A stretch of DNA of 64,000 bases from Rhodocytophaga aerolata (GCF_030503435.1 NZ_JAUKPO010000002.1:539833-603832); one strand, 5' to 3'; shown: positions 1 to 10,473, counted from the stretch's first letter. Translations and numbers: made by a program. The notes: generated by a model not told the origin, from the letters alone.

Positions 1-3000
1 TACCAAGCAATAGTAACTATTGCTTTACTCTTTATTAGCCTTACAGGCTGGGGACAATCTTATTGGGTAGGTCCAGCCGGAGGCGACTGGAATACGGCTG
101 CTCACTGGGTACCTGCAGGGGTACCTACTGCCAATACCAATGTTATTATACCTTCTGGCTTTACGCCCAATATAACAGGCACAGCATCAGTCTGCAGAAA
201 TATTTCTCTGAGCGGTATATTAAATATAGATGCAGGAGCTATGCTAACCGTAAATGGAGACTGGGAAGTAGACCAGTCAGTAGGGGGTGATTTAACAGGT
301 ACCGGAACCGTAATATTTGCTAATAACTCAGATGTTGCTGATGCTACTATATCTTTGGTATTTACATCTACAACTCATAAAGCTAATTTCTATAATATCT
401 CAGTGGATAGAATAGGAGGTAGCCTATCTACAACTGCATTTTGGTTAAATGTTACCAATAATTTAACACTTACCAATGGCACTGTAAATGCAAACACCTC
501 CCGCATAGATGTCGGGCGTGCTTTTACAGATGGGCCTTTAGCCACTTTCAATGCAAATACCTCCACGGTACAGTTTGTCGGTTCTTCCTTAGCAGCGCCT
601 GTGTCCGCTGATCAGCCATTTTATAATGTTGAGGTAAGAAAAACGAATGGGAGCATAGCTATTACAAGTAATTTGATTATAAGAAGTTTATTGGTACAAG
701 GCACTGCAACTACAGCTTCTAGTGCTGTTTTTTCAGTAGCAGGTATAACAGTGGATGTGCAAGGCACCCTAATGGTTGAAATAGGTGGGAATATAAACTT
801 ATCGGCTACCGGTAATACGAATCTGATGGTATCTGGTGCTACAACGGTTAGAAGTGGTGGCAGAATAGTTACAAATCTCCTCTCTAACACATCTGAAATA
901 ACATTTAATGGTGGCTTAGATTTATCCTCAAATATTCCATTGGTTAGTAGTGTAGAGATTGGCCCAACTATTGGAGCGCCAGTATTATCCAAATTAACAG
1001 TAACAGGTTCGACAAGAATCTGGGGAACTGCAAAACTTATTACTAACACTACTGCAACAGTAAATTTTAATGGCAATGTTGATCTGCAGCCAACAGGTGC
1101 AGGTTCAAGATTTGATGCCTTTAACAGTAAAATTGAAGTGACAGGCAACTGGCTGAGCAACCGTCCGGAATATTTTAATGCAGGAACATCTACTGTAAAA
1201 TTTATTGGAAACATCTCCACCTTAATTCGGGAAAACTGTACGTTTGCTAACTTAATCGTTGAAAAAAGTGCGGGTGCAACGGTAACATACACCAATCTGA
1301 GCGCTATCAGCAATCTTTTAATTAATCAAAACTTACTGATTCAGAGCGGAAGCCTTATCTTGAGTGATGTACCACTGACAGTGGATATGAGTTTAAAAGG
1401 CGATTTGACTATTATCAAAGATGCATCTGTTGATATATCTATCCCATCTTTAGTTATAGAAATTGGGGGGAACCTGGAAGATCAGAATGTGGCCGAACCC
1501 ACTAATATACCTCCAAGAAGAGGTTTATTTATAGGAATGGACCCTATTAATCCGATGGGTGTGCGGCCTTGTACCCCAGGTATCTATTCAGTTCAGCCAA
1601 AACAAGATCTTCCAACCATCCGCTTTAATGGAAATACAGAGCAACGGATTACAGGATATGTACCCTTACGTACATACTGTGGAGGTCTTTATCCAAAGAA
1701 CGGAATTGCTTTACCTAATATAGAAATTTACAAAACAGACACAGTTCGTTTGAACTCTGATGTAAATGTACGTATCCACGGAAATTTAAATATTATACAA
1801 GGCGGCTTCAACCTGAGTTCACAAATATTGTATTTCGGCGATAACGAGAACGACGAAATCAATATTCAAAGTCTTGGTACTTTTACTGCGCCTGAAGGCT
1901 CACAAATATTTATGAATACCGGTACTACAGCCAATGGTACTTTTTTAAAAGTAAATGGAGGAGCCCTCAAACTACTAGGTAAAGCAAGCAATCCAGTGGT
2001 TATTACCCGCGAAGGAACAGTAAATCAGTATTTCCGTATGGCGGCTTTTAGCGGGACAGTAGAAGCTATTTACACTACCATTAGTTATCAAGGAAGTTCT
2101 AATGTTGGGTTTTATCCAGATGGTGGGTATGGTTTAGCACCAGATGCTATTACTTACCAAAGTGCCGGTGGTTTTAAAATTTACAGTTCTGCTGTTATTG
2201 ATCCCGATAACCTGGGCTATAATTTTAGTTATTGTGTATTAGGAGCAAATGCCGCTTCTGGAACTACTTCTCTTACCATTAATACAGGACAGGACCTAAA
2301 TATAAGAGGAACCATTTTTAATACATCTGGTACTGGAGGGATAAATGTAGTTAAGAATAATGCAGATGGCATCATTACATTTGTCCGTAGTTCTGGTGAA
2401 TTAGGTGGAGTAAATGGCGAATTCTATGATGGAGGATATTATGCTGACCCAGTTCCAGGATATGACGAAGGCATTGTCTGGGAAACCTTTACCCGTATGT
2501 ATTGGGTAGGTAATACCTACGATGGCCGTCTAACAACAGATGTTACTACAACTAGATGGAGCGATGCCCGAAACTGGTCATTGTCTGCCAGTAGCTGGGA
2601 TAATCCAGATAACATTTACCCGGGTCAATATCCGGCTCCATCCCCATTGAGCGGAAAAACAGTTGCTCCGGACTATCTTCAGCAGTTTGAAGTGTTTATT
2701 AGTGCTTCTGCGAGAACGTCTCCTATTGTAGATGGAAACTATGTTATTCAGGGTACTGTAATAAATAATGCTGTCGGACGCTATGATAGCTTTGATCTGA
2801 ATCCGGTTTTAATAAGAAATGGCAAAACGTTAGATCTGAATGGACATACCCTGACTGTCTGGGGCGATTTTGTAAATAACAACCGGGATGCTAACGGAAA
2901 TAACCTTGCTGGTAGCAATGCGATTATAAGAGCAAATCCTGGTGGCACCGTACGATTCAGAGCTAATTTAGCCAGCTTTCATGGTAATTCTACTATTGAT

Positions 3001-6000
3001 GCCGGAGCAGGATTTATTGTAGAAGCTTTTGATAACAATCCGCTACAGGAAATAAAGATTGCCGCGAACGACTTACAAGAATTTACTATTAACAAGCCAG
3101 AAGGCCGGGTGGTAGTACAAGGCTTTGGCAGTGACCGTTTAGATGTTCGCAGAAATCTGAATATTTTGTCTGGCGGTATGGAAATGCTTACGAATACTCC
3201 TTTATTAGTAGACGGCAACTTCAATATTTCTGGCGGATTCTTCACTTTCAATAGTAGTATTGCCATTGTGAGAGGTAACTGGAACAATACCGGCGGAACG
3301 ATCAATACAGGTGGGGGTATAGTATATTTTTATCCTTCAGACAATGCCACCAAAATAGTCCGGAGCAACGGCCAGAGTTTCAACCAGGTAAATTTTGGTA
3401 TGATCAATAATAGCACAGGAGCTTTATCCACACCTCTTGCACCTGCCTCTCCCGGTTTAACTACCTACAGAATTGTTGACCATTTTACTGCTACTAATCT
3501 AGTTACTATTGCGGCAAGAGGACAAATAAGCGGAACTATTTATACTGATGACCCTGCCGTAAATACAAGTACCCATCCTGCACAGCCTAGAATCGTGGTT
3601 GTAGAGGCGAATGTAACTGTACGGGTGAACGGGATGCGTGTACGTGAAAATGGCGAGTTGATATTAAAAGAAGGAGCTACCCTGCTGATAAGCAATAACA
3701 CCAAAGATTTTACAGTGGATAACTATAATCCTTTCCCTGCTGCATTGAATCCATTGGGATTACGTATTGAAGGAGCAGCTTCATCTTTCCCTAATGGTAA
3801 ATTAACGGCTATAGGTACAGCAGAAAACTATGTAAAAATCAGCCGCAATGGTATATCCGGCGTGTATAACTTCAAAGTAAATGGTACCTTAAGCAACCGG
3901 TATTATTTGTTTGAATTTATGGATACAAATGGAGTAGATCTGACAGCCTCTACTTCAACTACTATTAGCCCAGGTACTGCCGTAATTCCTGCCAATGGTG
4001 TTCCTGGTACACAAATGGTAAACGTAGCCAGCTTTAGCGACGGTATCTTAACTAATGGTACCATAGGTGGTGTATACATTAAATATACAGATAATGCATC
4101 CATTTTTGGTGCAGCGCCTGATACGATATATAACGTTAACTTTCCAGTGCCTTTGATAGATGGATTAGGCAATGGGGCCAACATCAGGCGCACAAGCCTT
4201 GTATGTGCTGCAGTTGCTACTGGTGTTGTATGGTTCAGAAATGCAACCGGCTCTTTTGCAGGTGAAGCTTTTGATGACGATGGCTCTGCTTGTGGCTTAG
4301 ACCAGATACAGTGGAGACAGCCCCAGATAAGAAAGTGGGATGGAGGTGCAGGTAATTCATTCTGGCATGCAGCCAATAACTGGATACCCGACGGAGTACC
4401 CTTACCTGATGAAGACGTTGTGTTAGATCATACCTATGTTCCGGGAGTTTACACAGTAAATATTACCAATATTACCGGGGATGTAATCGCTAACAACTTA
4501 AGTATTATCAATAACACAAATTCTAATCAGATCACCTTGCAAGTATCAGATGCAAGAAACTTAAAGATAAATAAAGGCTTTACTATTGATGTGCCAATTG
4601 GTACAGCATTTGGGAAACTGGTACTAGATAATGGCACTTCGATGGAAGTGGGTGAAAACTGGAGTAATAAAGGAAGTTTTGTGGTAAATACAGCACCTGT
4701 CGCTTTTGGGGCAGGGTATAAAGGAAGCCGGGTAATTTTTAATGCCAAACCTACTTCTCCTGCTGCTTACAATGCGGCCACGAATCTGGAACCTTCAAAA
4801 TACACAGATAACGTATTTCATAAAATCATTATGAAATCCGGAAGAACGGAATTGAATAGTGATTTAATGGTAAAAGACAGCCTGATTGTTAACACAGGAG
4901 CCAGACTCGATAACTCTTCCAGCTCTGACCCACAGTCTATATTAAAAGGTCCGAATGGAATCCATCCGAATACAATATTAATTGAAGGTAACTGGGTTAA
5001 CAATGGTCGCTTTTATCCGACAGATGGTACAGTAAATTTTGTTGGTCTAAATGAACAAATTCTGGTACAACAGGATACTGTCACTGAAAACTTTTATACA
5101 CTGAAAATAGAGAAACTATTTAATGCAAGTAATTTAGCTGATCACCGCAATGTTACGCTGTGGAGCAAAGCAACTGTATCCAATGAATTGAATTTACAAC
5201 GAGGCCGCTTTATTACTAGACAGGGAAGGGAGTTGATTTTATTAACTGATAATATTATCCGTAACTCTGCAGCAGCTAATACAACGGCTTATGTAAAAGG
5301 TCCATTGGGTCAATTGTATAAAGGTATTGGTGAGATAAAACATAAATTTGCGGTAGGCGACCAATTATGGCCTGGCGACTTTGCTTACTTAACTATTAAG
5401 TTAACTTCTACCAGCACAGATAAAGGTACAGTATTCATTATGGAGCAGAAAGACAGTGATCCTGATCCAAGTTTTAATCCACTGTATCCTAATGACCCGG
5501 CACCTTATGGAGAAGACAGAGTATTACCAAGGCCATTGAACTTTTTGAGCCGGAGCCGCTACTGGAATGTAAAAAATATTATGTTTCCAATTACCAAGCC
5601 TACTGCAGGATTAAACGCTGACTTACAGAGAGGCAGAATTGAACTTCCCCTGGCTGTACAAGATGAAGATGCAACGGTTACCACCTCCAATGGTTGGGTA
5701 AGTACTCCAGATCAAACGTTAGCCGATGTATTAAGCGAATTGCAAGAACTAAGCATTGTTCAGGACTCTCTAAATATGGATTCTAACCCTGACTATGCGC
5801 CTGCCTCACTTACTACACAAGTAAATAGAGGATGGGCCGAACAGGGAGAAAAATGGGGTGATTTAGGAGGCGAATTAAATGTTAAAGAATCAGGAGGAGC
5901 TATCAAGGCAACGTATACATCTAATCCTTTTTACAAATTGGGAAATGGAGACTTTGCTTTTGCGTGGAATTACATACCCTTACCAGTTGAATTCTTAAGC

Positions 6001-6543
6001 TTAGAAGCAAGTAAAAAAGAGGGGGTAGTACCAGTAAAATGGATAATTGCCAGCGAACGCAACATTATACAATATGTGGTAGAAAGAAGCAGTAATGGAA
6101 AAGATTTTGTAAAAATAGGCGAGGTTCCTGCAAAAGGAAGCGAATCGTTAGCAACAACTTATCATCTTACGGATGCTTCACCCCTTTCAAGTACAGCTTA
6201 TTACCGGATTTATTCAGTAGATATGTTTGGAGTAGCTCAATACTCTAAAACTGTGGTGGTAAATACTACTCATAAATCAACTTTATCTACTAATGATGCA
6301 TTGCTTGTTTATCCTAACCCATTCAATGGCCGAAACCTCAATCTATCACTAGAAAATAATGAAGGTGACATACAAATAGCTATCTATGATATGATGGGTA
6401 AACAAGTATATACGGCTGCTATTCAACAGTATACTAAGTCAGCGATATCTATCAATATGGATACACCGCTAACACAAGGAATGTATATAATGCAAATAAT
6501 TACAGAAAAAGGGGTATATAAAAAGAAAATACTAGTTAAATAA
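1..6543 (+). CDS. Giant beta-helical surface protein with T9SS sorting domain (5' partial)
   Basis: The frame is open from the first base of the window, so the start lies upstream; about 2,180 residues are visible. The first ~20 residues (YQAIVTIALLFISLTGWGQS) read as the end of a signal peptide, so only a few residues are missing. The mature protein begins with YWVGPAGGDWNTAAHW. Related modules recur near nt 2497 (YWVG...WSDARNW) and 4333 (KWDGGAGNSFWHAANNW). Between them lie long Asn/Thr/Gly-rich beta-strand repeats typical of extracellular beta-helix proteins. Near the C-terminus there is a fibronectin-III-like segment (nt ~5980-6260). It is followed by a type A T9SS sorting domain, with VYPNPF near 6307 and a basic end KKKILVK. 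The protein is inferred to cross the outer membrane by T9SS and be surface-attached or released. No enzymatic motif was recognised; an adhesin or structural role is the default inference. Confidence 0.9.
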   Translation, partial: YQAIVTIALLFISLTGWGQSYWVGPAGGDWNTAAHWVPAGVPTANTNVIIPSGFTPNITGTASVCRNISLSGILNIDAGAMLTVNGDWEVDQSVGGDLTGTGTVIFANNSDVADATISLVFTSTTHKANFYNISVDRIGGSLSTTAFWLNVTNNLTLTNGTVNANTSRIDVGRAFTDGPLATFNANTSTVQFVGSSLAAPVSADQPFYNVEVRKTNGSIAITSNLIIRSLLVQGTATTASSAVFSVAGITVDVQGTLMVEIGGNINLSATGNTNLMVSGATTVRSGGRIVTNLLSNTSEITFNGGLDLSSNIPLVSSVEIGPTIGAPVLSKLTVTGSTRIWGTAKLITNTTATVNFNGNVDLQPTGAGSRFDAFNSKIEVTGNWLSNRPEYFNAGTSTVKFIGNISTLIRENCTFANLIVEKSAGATVTYTNLSAISNLLINQNLLIQSGSLILSDVPLTVDMSLKGDLTIIKDASVDISIPSLVIEIGGNLEDQNVAEPTNIPPRRGLFIGMDPINPMGVRPCTPGIYSVQPKQDLPTIRFNGNTEQRITGYVPLRTYCGGLYPKNGIALPNIEIYKTDTVRLNSDVNVRIHGNLNIIQGGFNLSSQILYFGDNENDEINIQSLGTFTAPEGSQIFMNTGTTANGTFLKVNGGALKLLGKASNPVVITREGTVNQYFRMAAFSGTVEAIYTTISYQGSSNVGFYPDGGYGLAPDAITYQSAGGFKIYSSAVIDPDNLGYNFSYCVLGANAASGTTSLTINTGQDLNIRGTIFNTSGTGGINVVKNNADGIITFVRSSGELGGVNGEFYDGGYYADPVPGYDEGIVWETFTRMYWVGNTYDGRLTTDVTTTRWSDARNWSLSASSWDNPDNIYPGQYPAPSPLSGKTVAPDYLQQFEVFISASARTSPIVDGNYVIQGTVINNAVGRYDSFDLNPVLIRNGKTLDLNGHTLTVWGDFVNNNRDANGNNLAGSNAIIRANPGGTVRFRANLASFHGNSTIDAGAGFIVEAFDNNPLQEIKIAANDLQEFTINKPEGRVVVQGFGSDRLDVRRNLNILSGGMEMLTNTPLLVDGNFNISGGFFTFNSSIAIVRGNWNNTGGTINTGGGIVYFYPSDNATKIVRSNGQSFNQVNFGMINNSTGALSTPLAPASPGLTTYRIVDHFTATNLVTIAARGQISGTIYTDDPAVNTSTHPAQPRIVVVEANVTVRVNGMRVRENGELILKEGATLLISNNTKDFTVDNYNPFPAALNPLGLRIEGAASSFPNGKLTAIGTAENYVKISRNGISGVYNFKVNGTLSNRYYLFEFMDTNGVDLTASTSTTISPGTAVIPANGVPGTQMVNVASFSDGILTNGTIGGVYIKYTDNASIFGAAPDTIYNVNFPVPLIDGLGNGANIRRTSLVCAAVATGVVWFRNATGSFAGEAFDDDGSACGLDQIQWRQPQIRKWDGGAGNSFWHAANNWIPDGVPLPDEDVVLDHTYVPGVYTVNITNITGDVIANNLSIINNTNSNQITLQVSDARNLKINKGFTIDVPIGTAFGKLVLDNGTSMEVGENWSNKGSFVVNTAPVAFGAGYKGSRVIFNAKPTSPAAYNAATNLEPSKYTDNVFHKIIMKSGRTELNSDLMVKDSLIVNTGARLDNSSSSDPQSILKGPNGIHPNTILIEGNWVNNGRFYPTDGTVNFVGLNEQILVQQDTVTENFYTLKIEKLFNASNLADHRNVTLWSKATVSNELNLQRGRFITRQGRELILLTDNIIRNSAAANTTAYVKGPLGQLYKGIGEIKHKFAVGDQLWPGDFAYLTIKLTSTSTDKGTVFIMEQKDSDPDPSFNPLYPNDPAPYGEDRVLPRPLNFLSRSRYWNVKNIMFPITKPTAGLNADLQRGRIELPLAVQDEDATVTTSNGWVSTPDQTLADVLSELQELSIVQDSLNMDSNPDYAPASLTTQVNRGWAEQGEKWGDLGGELNVKESGGAIKATYTSNPFYKLGNGDFAFAWNYIPLPVEFLSLEASKKEGVVPVKWIIASERNIIQYVVERSSNGKDFVKIGEVPAKGSESLATTYHLTDASPLSSTAYYRIYSVDMFGVAQYSKTVVVNTTHKSTLSTNDALLVYPNPFNGRNLNLSLENNEGDIQIAIYDMMGKQVYTAAIQQYTKSAISINMDTPLTQGMYIMQIITEKGVYKKKILVK

Positions 6544-6565
6544 CTGAGTATTTTTTAAAGAGAGT

Positions 6566-6600
6566 AAAAGCACGTAACTTTTCCATTGTTACGTGCTTTT
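6566..6600. terminator. Bidirectional intrinsic terminator
   Basis: A perfect 13-bp inverted repeat, AAAAGCACGTAAC / GTTACGTGCTTTT, encloses a 9-nt loop. It begins 23 bases after the stop of the giant surface gene. The A-run on one side and T-run on the other let it serve both that gene and the convergent gene ending at 6651. Confidence 0.85.
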
Positions 6601-6650
6601 GTTATTTATATATAATCACTTAACCCTCACAAAATTTATATTCTTATTAA

Positions 6651-7247
6651 TTAAAAATATAAGATAAGGCCCATTGAATTATTACTGATAGCCACTTTGT
6701 TCACTATATTATGTAAGTTTTTCACATGGCTATGATGAATAAAATACAGGGCAGTATCAAATAATAACAAAAACCCTCCTTGTAATAAGATTGATTGCCC
6801 AAAACCTTTAAGTCGTTCTGCCTGTGCAGTAGAATTTTTTGCACGTTCTGTTAAATACAAACCTGTAGCCATATACGCTACATCCAACCCGGCATTAAAC
6901 AATAATATTTTCTCCATACCATATTGTTCTTTTATAGAAGAAAACAACGTGAAGGAAGCCGGATCAGCTGTAGCAGAACCATAATATCCAAAACCCGCTA
7001 GTGCAAGGTTTACTACATTCCAGTAAGCATTCATTTGATGAAAATATTTATTGCTGCCCACAGCTTGCCGGGCAGCAATCGCCCCTGAGCCTATATTCAC
7101 TAGCGCCCAGCTACCCAGAGTAATCATTCCAATTTTATTGGTTTGCAGCCGATGTTGATTAAAGTCGAGAAGTTCTGTGCTTTGCTGGGCAAACACATTA
7201 ACTGAACAGCAAAGCAGAATAAATAGCAAGATATATTTGAATGGCAT
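6651..7247 (-). CDS. Small membrane protein, DUF6992-like
   Basis: A 198-residue protein with an N-terminal signal peptide (MPFKYILLFILLCCSVNVFAQ) followed by three or four hydrophobic stretches (around residues 40-60, 75-95, 115-135 and 150-170). It ends in a His-rich segment, FIHHSHVKNLHNIV. I link it tentatively to the Bacteroidota family DUF6992, from overall length and layout only; no function is known to me. It is transcribed alone, converging on the giant surface protein gene. The LysE-type gene upstream on the same strand is separated from it by 122 bp. Confidence 0.6.
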   Translation of the reverse strand: MPFKYILLFILLCCSVNVFAQQSTELLDFNQHRLQTNKIGMITLGSWALVNIGSGAIAARQAVGSNKYFHQMNAYWNVVNLALAGFGYYGSATADPASFTLFSSIKEQYGMEKILLFNAGLDVAYMATGLYLTERAKNSTAQAERLKGFGQSILLQGGFLLLFDTALYFIHHSHVKNLHNIVNKVAISNNSMGLILYF

Positions 7248-7369
7248 AACAGCAGAGGATTTTATAAATAACCATACTTACGCCAAATTGTTAGATCCGC
7301 CTAGTTTACTCTAAAGTAAAGATGTTTATTAGCTATATATAAAAGTAAGTAAGGGCATTTACTTATGTA

Positions 7370-7990
7370 TCATAATCCTTCAAATGCATAATAAATCAGC
7401 CGGCAACCAAAACCAACTAAAGCCATGCCTACAGCACGGTTCATCCATATAAGAAAGGTTTGCGTCAGGTATTTACTTAACTTATGAGCTACATAAGCTT
7501 TACTGATATCTGTACAAAATACAGTGAGTATGGTACCTAAAAAAAATAAAAAGATATGAATTCCTTCCAATTTCTCCTGTACAGTAACCATACTCATAAC
7601 GCCTACCCAGAATAAGATTACAAAAGGATTAATAGCATTTAAAGCAAAACCTTTAAATACATACCTGAAAGTGCCGGGTTTTTTGGGCTCAATTAATATA
7701 TCCGCTTTGCTGCTTATTGGCTTCAAAATGGCAGAAATTCCAAACATAAACATAATAAGTCCACCGATCATCGCCAGGCTTTCTTTAAACTGCTCATGCT
7801 CAAATAACTGTGTAAAACCAATATAGCAAATAAGTATATATAGTGTATCGCTTAAGGAAATTCCCAGCGACAACAATACACCCGACCGGAATCCTTTCCG
7901 GATGCTTGTTTGAATAAGTGCAAAAAAAACTGGCCCTATTAAAATAGCCAGCAGTAGTCCAAAAAGTATCCCTTTGAATAATGCGTGCAT
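7370..7990 (-). CDS. LysE/RhtB family amino-acid exporter
   Basis: A 206-residue polytopic inner-membrane protein. It has the N-terminal LysE/RhtB signature (GILFGLLLAILIGPVFFALI, then a basic loop RKGFRSG) and about six hydrophobic segments. The family expels amino acids or related small metabolites using the proton gradient. The substrate cannot be read from the sequence. Length matches the family (about 200-210 residues) and the start is a clear ATG. It lies 91 bp downstream of the GH3-type gene on the same strand, so co-transcription is possible but unproven. Confidence 0.85.
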   Translation of the reverse strand: MHALFKGILFGLLLAILIGPVFFALIQTSIRKGFRSGVLLSLGISLSDTLYILICYIGFTQLFEHEQFKESLAMIGGLIMFMFGISAILKPISSKADILIEPKKPGTFRYVFKGFALNAINPFVILFWVGVMSMVTVQEKLEGIHIFLFFLGTILTVFCTDISKAYVAHKLSKYLTQTFLIWMNRAVGMALVGFGCRLIYYAFEGL

Positions 7991-8081
7991 GAATCACTTG
8001 TACGAAAACCTCCTCTACATTTTTCAGCTAAGCAACTAACCTGCATAAAAGACTATACGATGGATAGCGCTTACTAATATA

Positions 8082-9635
8082 TCATATACCGGATTGTTCA
8101 TATTGCTTAATAAATTCTTCCCACTCAGTAAAGAGAGCCTTCTTCATCACCCTTGGAAACTTATTCTGGCCGCCTTCTTTTCCTTTCACCTTCATCCATT
8201 TATAAAAAGCTTCCGTTGGAAGCAGCTTTACATATACATCCTTCAAAGCTGCACTGCGTTCTACCCGGTAATCGTCATTAAGTACACACAATTTTTCATC
8301 GATTTTATTGCGAAGCAGTTCCGGGTCTACCATATTATCTGTACCAATATACCATTTATGTGCAAAAAGTGTGTCGTGCGGTATACCTGCTACAGTAAAC
8401 TCCTTAATATTGATATTTAACTCATCCGACACCAGCTCAACGGCTTTATTCATATTATCAACAGAGAGATGTTCGCCACATAAGCTCAGAAAATGCTTGG
8501 TACGCCCGGTAATTACTATTTCTGATTCCTTTTTTGAAACAAACTTAATCACATCGCCGATTAGGTATCGCCAGGTGCCCGCACAGGTAGAAAGCAACAA
8601 GGCGTATTCTTTGCCTTCTTCTACCTGGTCTATCATCAATGTTTCCGGATGTTGAATCATCTCTCCATCGGCATCAAAATTTTTGTCATTGAAAGGAATA
8701 AACTCGTAGAAGATGCCATTATTCACTACCATCCGCATAGACCGGCGATTGGGTAATGCTTGAAAGGCAATAAAGCCTTCTGAAGCAAGGTACGTTTCAA
8801 TATAAATTATTGGGTGTGCCAGCAGTTTTTCGAAGCCTTTGCGGTAAGGGTCAAAGGATACGCCACCATGTGTATACACCATTAAATTTGGCCATATGTC
8901 ATGTATAGTTTTAACCTTGTAGTGTGCTATAATTTTTTCCATCAATATTTGAATCCAGGCAGGCACACCCACAATAAAGCCAATATCCCAGCTGGCGGCT
9001 TTTTCAGTAATTTCATCCAGCTTACTATTCCAGTCAGAAATTTTAGCTATTTCTTTTCCGGGTTTGTAAAAGTGCTGAAACCAGAAAGGAATCTGACTGG
9101 CACTTATTCCACTTAGATCTCCCTCAAAATACGAACCGTTAAAATTTAAATGGGTGCTGCCTCCCAGCATCAGAATACCAGTTTCGAATAGTTTACTAGG
9201 AAGTTCCTTATAGTTAGATAGAGACAGAATCTGGCGGATACTGGTTTTCTGTATCGCCTTTATCATAGATTTGGTAATGGGGATGTGTTTAGTAGAAGCT
9301 TCAGAAGTACCAGAACTTAAGGCAAAATACTTTACCCGGCCAGGCCAGCAGATGTTTTTTTCGCCTGCCAACGAGCGGTTCCACCACCGGTTAAATATAT
9401 CATTATAAGTATAGACTGGTACCTGTTCCCGGTATCGTTTATAAAAATCCTGATGATGGTTGATATCTTTTATTACTTCTTCAAACCCGTAGGCTTTACC
9501 AAATTCCGTACTCTTTGCTTTAGACAATAGCTTTTTAAGCTCTTCCCGCTGTAATTCGTAAGAATTTATGCGCTCCTGCTCAATTATTTTCCTAATTTTT
9601 ATTCCATTCTTTAAAAGTGTACCTAATATGGGCAT
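8082..9635 (-). CDS. GH3-family acyl-adenylating enzyme
   Basis: A 517-residue protein of the GH3 family, named after plant auxin-responsive enzymes that adenylate a carboxylic acid and join it to an amino acid or other amine. The nucleotide-binding motif SSGTS is at residues 107-111, followed by the YLASEGF motif near residue 280 and RYLIGDVIKF near residue 365, each in the usual family order. Length fits the bacterial members (about 500 residues). Bacterial GH3 proteins are widespread in Bacteroidota, but their substrates are mostly unknown, so an acyl-amide synthetase role is inferred. The next gene downstream is a LysE-type exporter, which could export a conjugate, but this is speculation. 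The ATG start gives the typical N-terminus. Confidence 0.85.
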   Translation of the reverse strand: MPILGTLLKNGIKIRKIIEQERINSYELQREELKKLLSKAKSTEFGKAYGFEEVIKDINHHQDFYKRYREQVPVYTYNDIFNRWWNRSLAGEKNICWPGRVKYFALSSGTSEASTKHIPITKSMIKAIQKTSIRQILSLSNYKELPSKLFETGILMLGGSTHLNFNGSYFEGDLSGISASQIPFWFQHFYKPGKEIAKISDWNSKLDEITEKAASWDIGFIVGVPAWIQILMEKIIAHYKVKTIHDIWPNLMVYTHGGVSFDPYRKGFEKLLAHPIIYIETYLASEGFIAFQALPNRRSMRMVVNNGIFYEFIPFNDKNFDADGEMIQHPETLMIDQVEEGKEYALLLSTCAGTWRYLIGDVIKFVSKKESEIVITGRTKHFLSLCGEHLSVDNMNKAVELVSDELNINIKEFTVAGIPHDTLFAHKWYIGTDNMVDPELLRNKIDEKLCVLNDDYRVERSAALKDVYVKLLPTEAFYKWMKVKGKEGGQNKFPRVMKKALFTEWEEFIKQYEQSGI

Positions 9636-9665
9636 TACTTACTGGGTTTTGTTGATGAATTATGG

Positions 9666-9673
9666 CAAAAATA
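9666..9673 (-). promoter_or_regulatory. Candidate -7 promoter element for the GH3-family gene
   Basis: Reading on the minus strand, TATTTTTG matches the Bacteroidota -7 consensus TAnnTTTG, about 30 bases upstream of the ATG at 9635. No convincing TTG -33 element was found at the expected distance, so this is a weak call. Confidence 0.3.
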
Positions 9674-9712
9674 CTGTTATTAATATTTATATGAAATAAA
9701 TAAAAAGCTAAG

Positions 9713-9745
9713 TTGCTTTTTCACCAGATAAGGGATGTAATTTTG
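9713..9745 (+). promoter_or_regulatory. Candidate promoter for the YggS-type gene
   Basis: TTG at 9713-9715 and TAATTTTG at 9738-9745 match the Bacteroidota -33/-7 pair (TTG and TAnnTTTG), with a 22-base spacer, slightly longer than the usual 19-21. This would give a leader of about 55-60 nt before the ATG at 9808. Confidence 0.45.
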
Positions 9746-9807
9746 CAGCAGTCCTTTTAATTTTAGCAATAAGAAAAAATCTAAAATACCCTTCCAACGC
9801 ACTACTT

Positions 9808-10473
9808 ATGAGCATACGTACCCATATAGAAGCCATTACCAGTACTCTACAAAATACGCCTTGCCGGTTAATTGCTGTAACAAAAACTAAACCAGTAGAT
9901 ATGCTCATGGAAGCTTATCAGGCTGGGTGTAAAATGTTTGGCGAAAACAAAGTGCAGGAAATGGTAAGTAAATATGAAGTGTTGCCCAAAGATATAGAAT
10001 GGCATTTAATTGGGCATCTGCAAACCAACAAAGTCAAGTATATTGCCCCTTTTGTAAGTATGATTCATTCGATAGATAGCTTTAAGTTGCTACAAGAAGT
10101 AAACAAGCAGGCACAAAAAGTAAACCGGGTTATTCCTTGCTTACTGCAGATACATATTGCAGAGGAAGATACTAAGTTTGGGTTGTCTGTTGAAGAAGCA
10201 GAAGCATTGCTGCACTTACCCGAACTTCCCATCTTACAGCATATAAAGATTTCCGGATTAATGGGCATGGCTACTTTTACAGAAAATCTCACACAAATAC
10301 GTAAGGAATTTAAGGGGTTGAAATTATTTTTTAATCAACTAAAATCCCAAAAGTTACCTGCTAATGTAGAGATGCAAGAACTTTCAATGGGTATGAGCGG
10401 AGATTACCACATTGCCATTGAAGAAGGCAGCACTCTTATAAGGGTAGGCAGTTCTATTTTTGGAGCCAGGTAA
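9808..10473 (+). CDS. YggS/PROSC family PLP-homeostasis protein
   Basis: A 221-residue single-domain TIM-barrel protein of the YggS/PLPBP family, cytosolic. It binds pyridoxal phosphate without known catalysis and buffers the PLP supply. The PLP lysine is Lys26 in LIAVTKTKP. The conserved segments HLIGHLQTNK and SMGMSGDYHIAIEEGSTLIR, and the C-terminal GSSIFGAR, are all intact. Length is normal for the family. It is transcribed alone, with a candidate promoter at 9713-9745. In other bacteria it often sits with proC or cell-division genes; here it does not. Confidence 0.95.
   Translation: MSIRTHIEAITSTLQNTPCRLIAVTKTKPVDMLMEAYQAGCKMFGENKVQEMVSKYEVLPKDIEWHLIGHLQTNKVKYIAPFVSMIHSIDSFKLLQEVNKQAQKVNRVIPCLLQIHIAEEDTKFGLSVEEAEALLHLPELPILQHIKISGLMGMATFTENLTQIRKEFKGLKLFFNQLKSQKLPANVEMQELSMGMSGDYHIAIEEGSTLIRVGSSIFGAR

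Noticed and set aside
621..1313. Long minus-strand open frame inside the giant surface gene
   Set aside because: It is the reverse-strand shadow of a repetitive coding sequence; its protein is hydrophobic without a recognisable fold or start context.
8094..9116. Plus-strand open frames within the GH3-family gene region
   Set aside because: They are shadows of the well-supported minus-strand GH3 gene.
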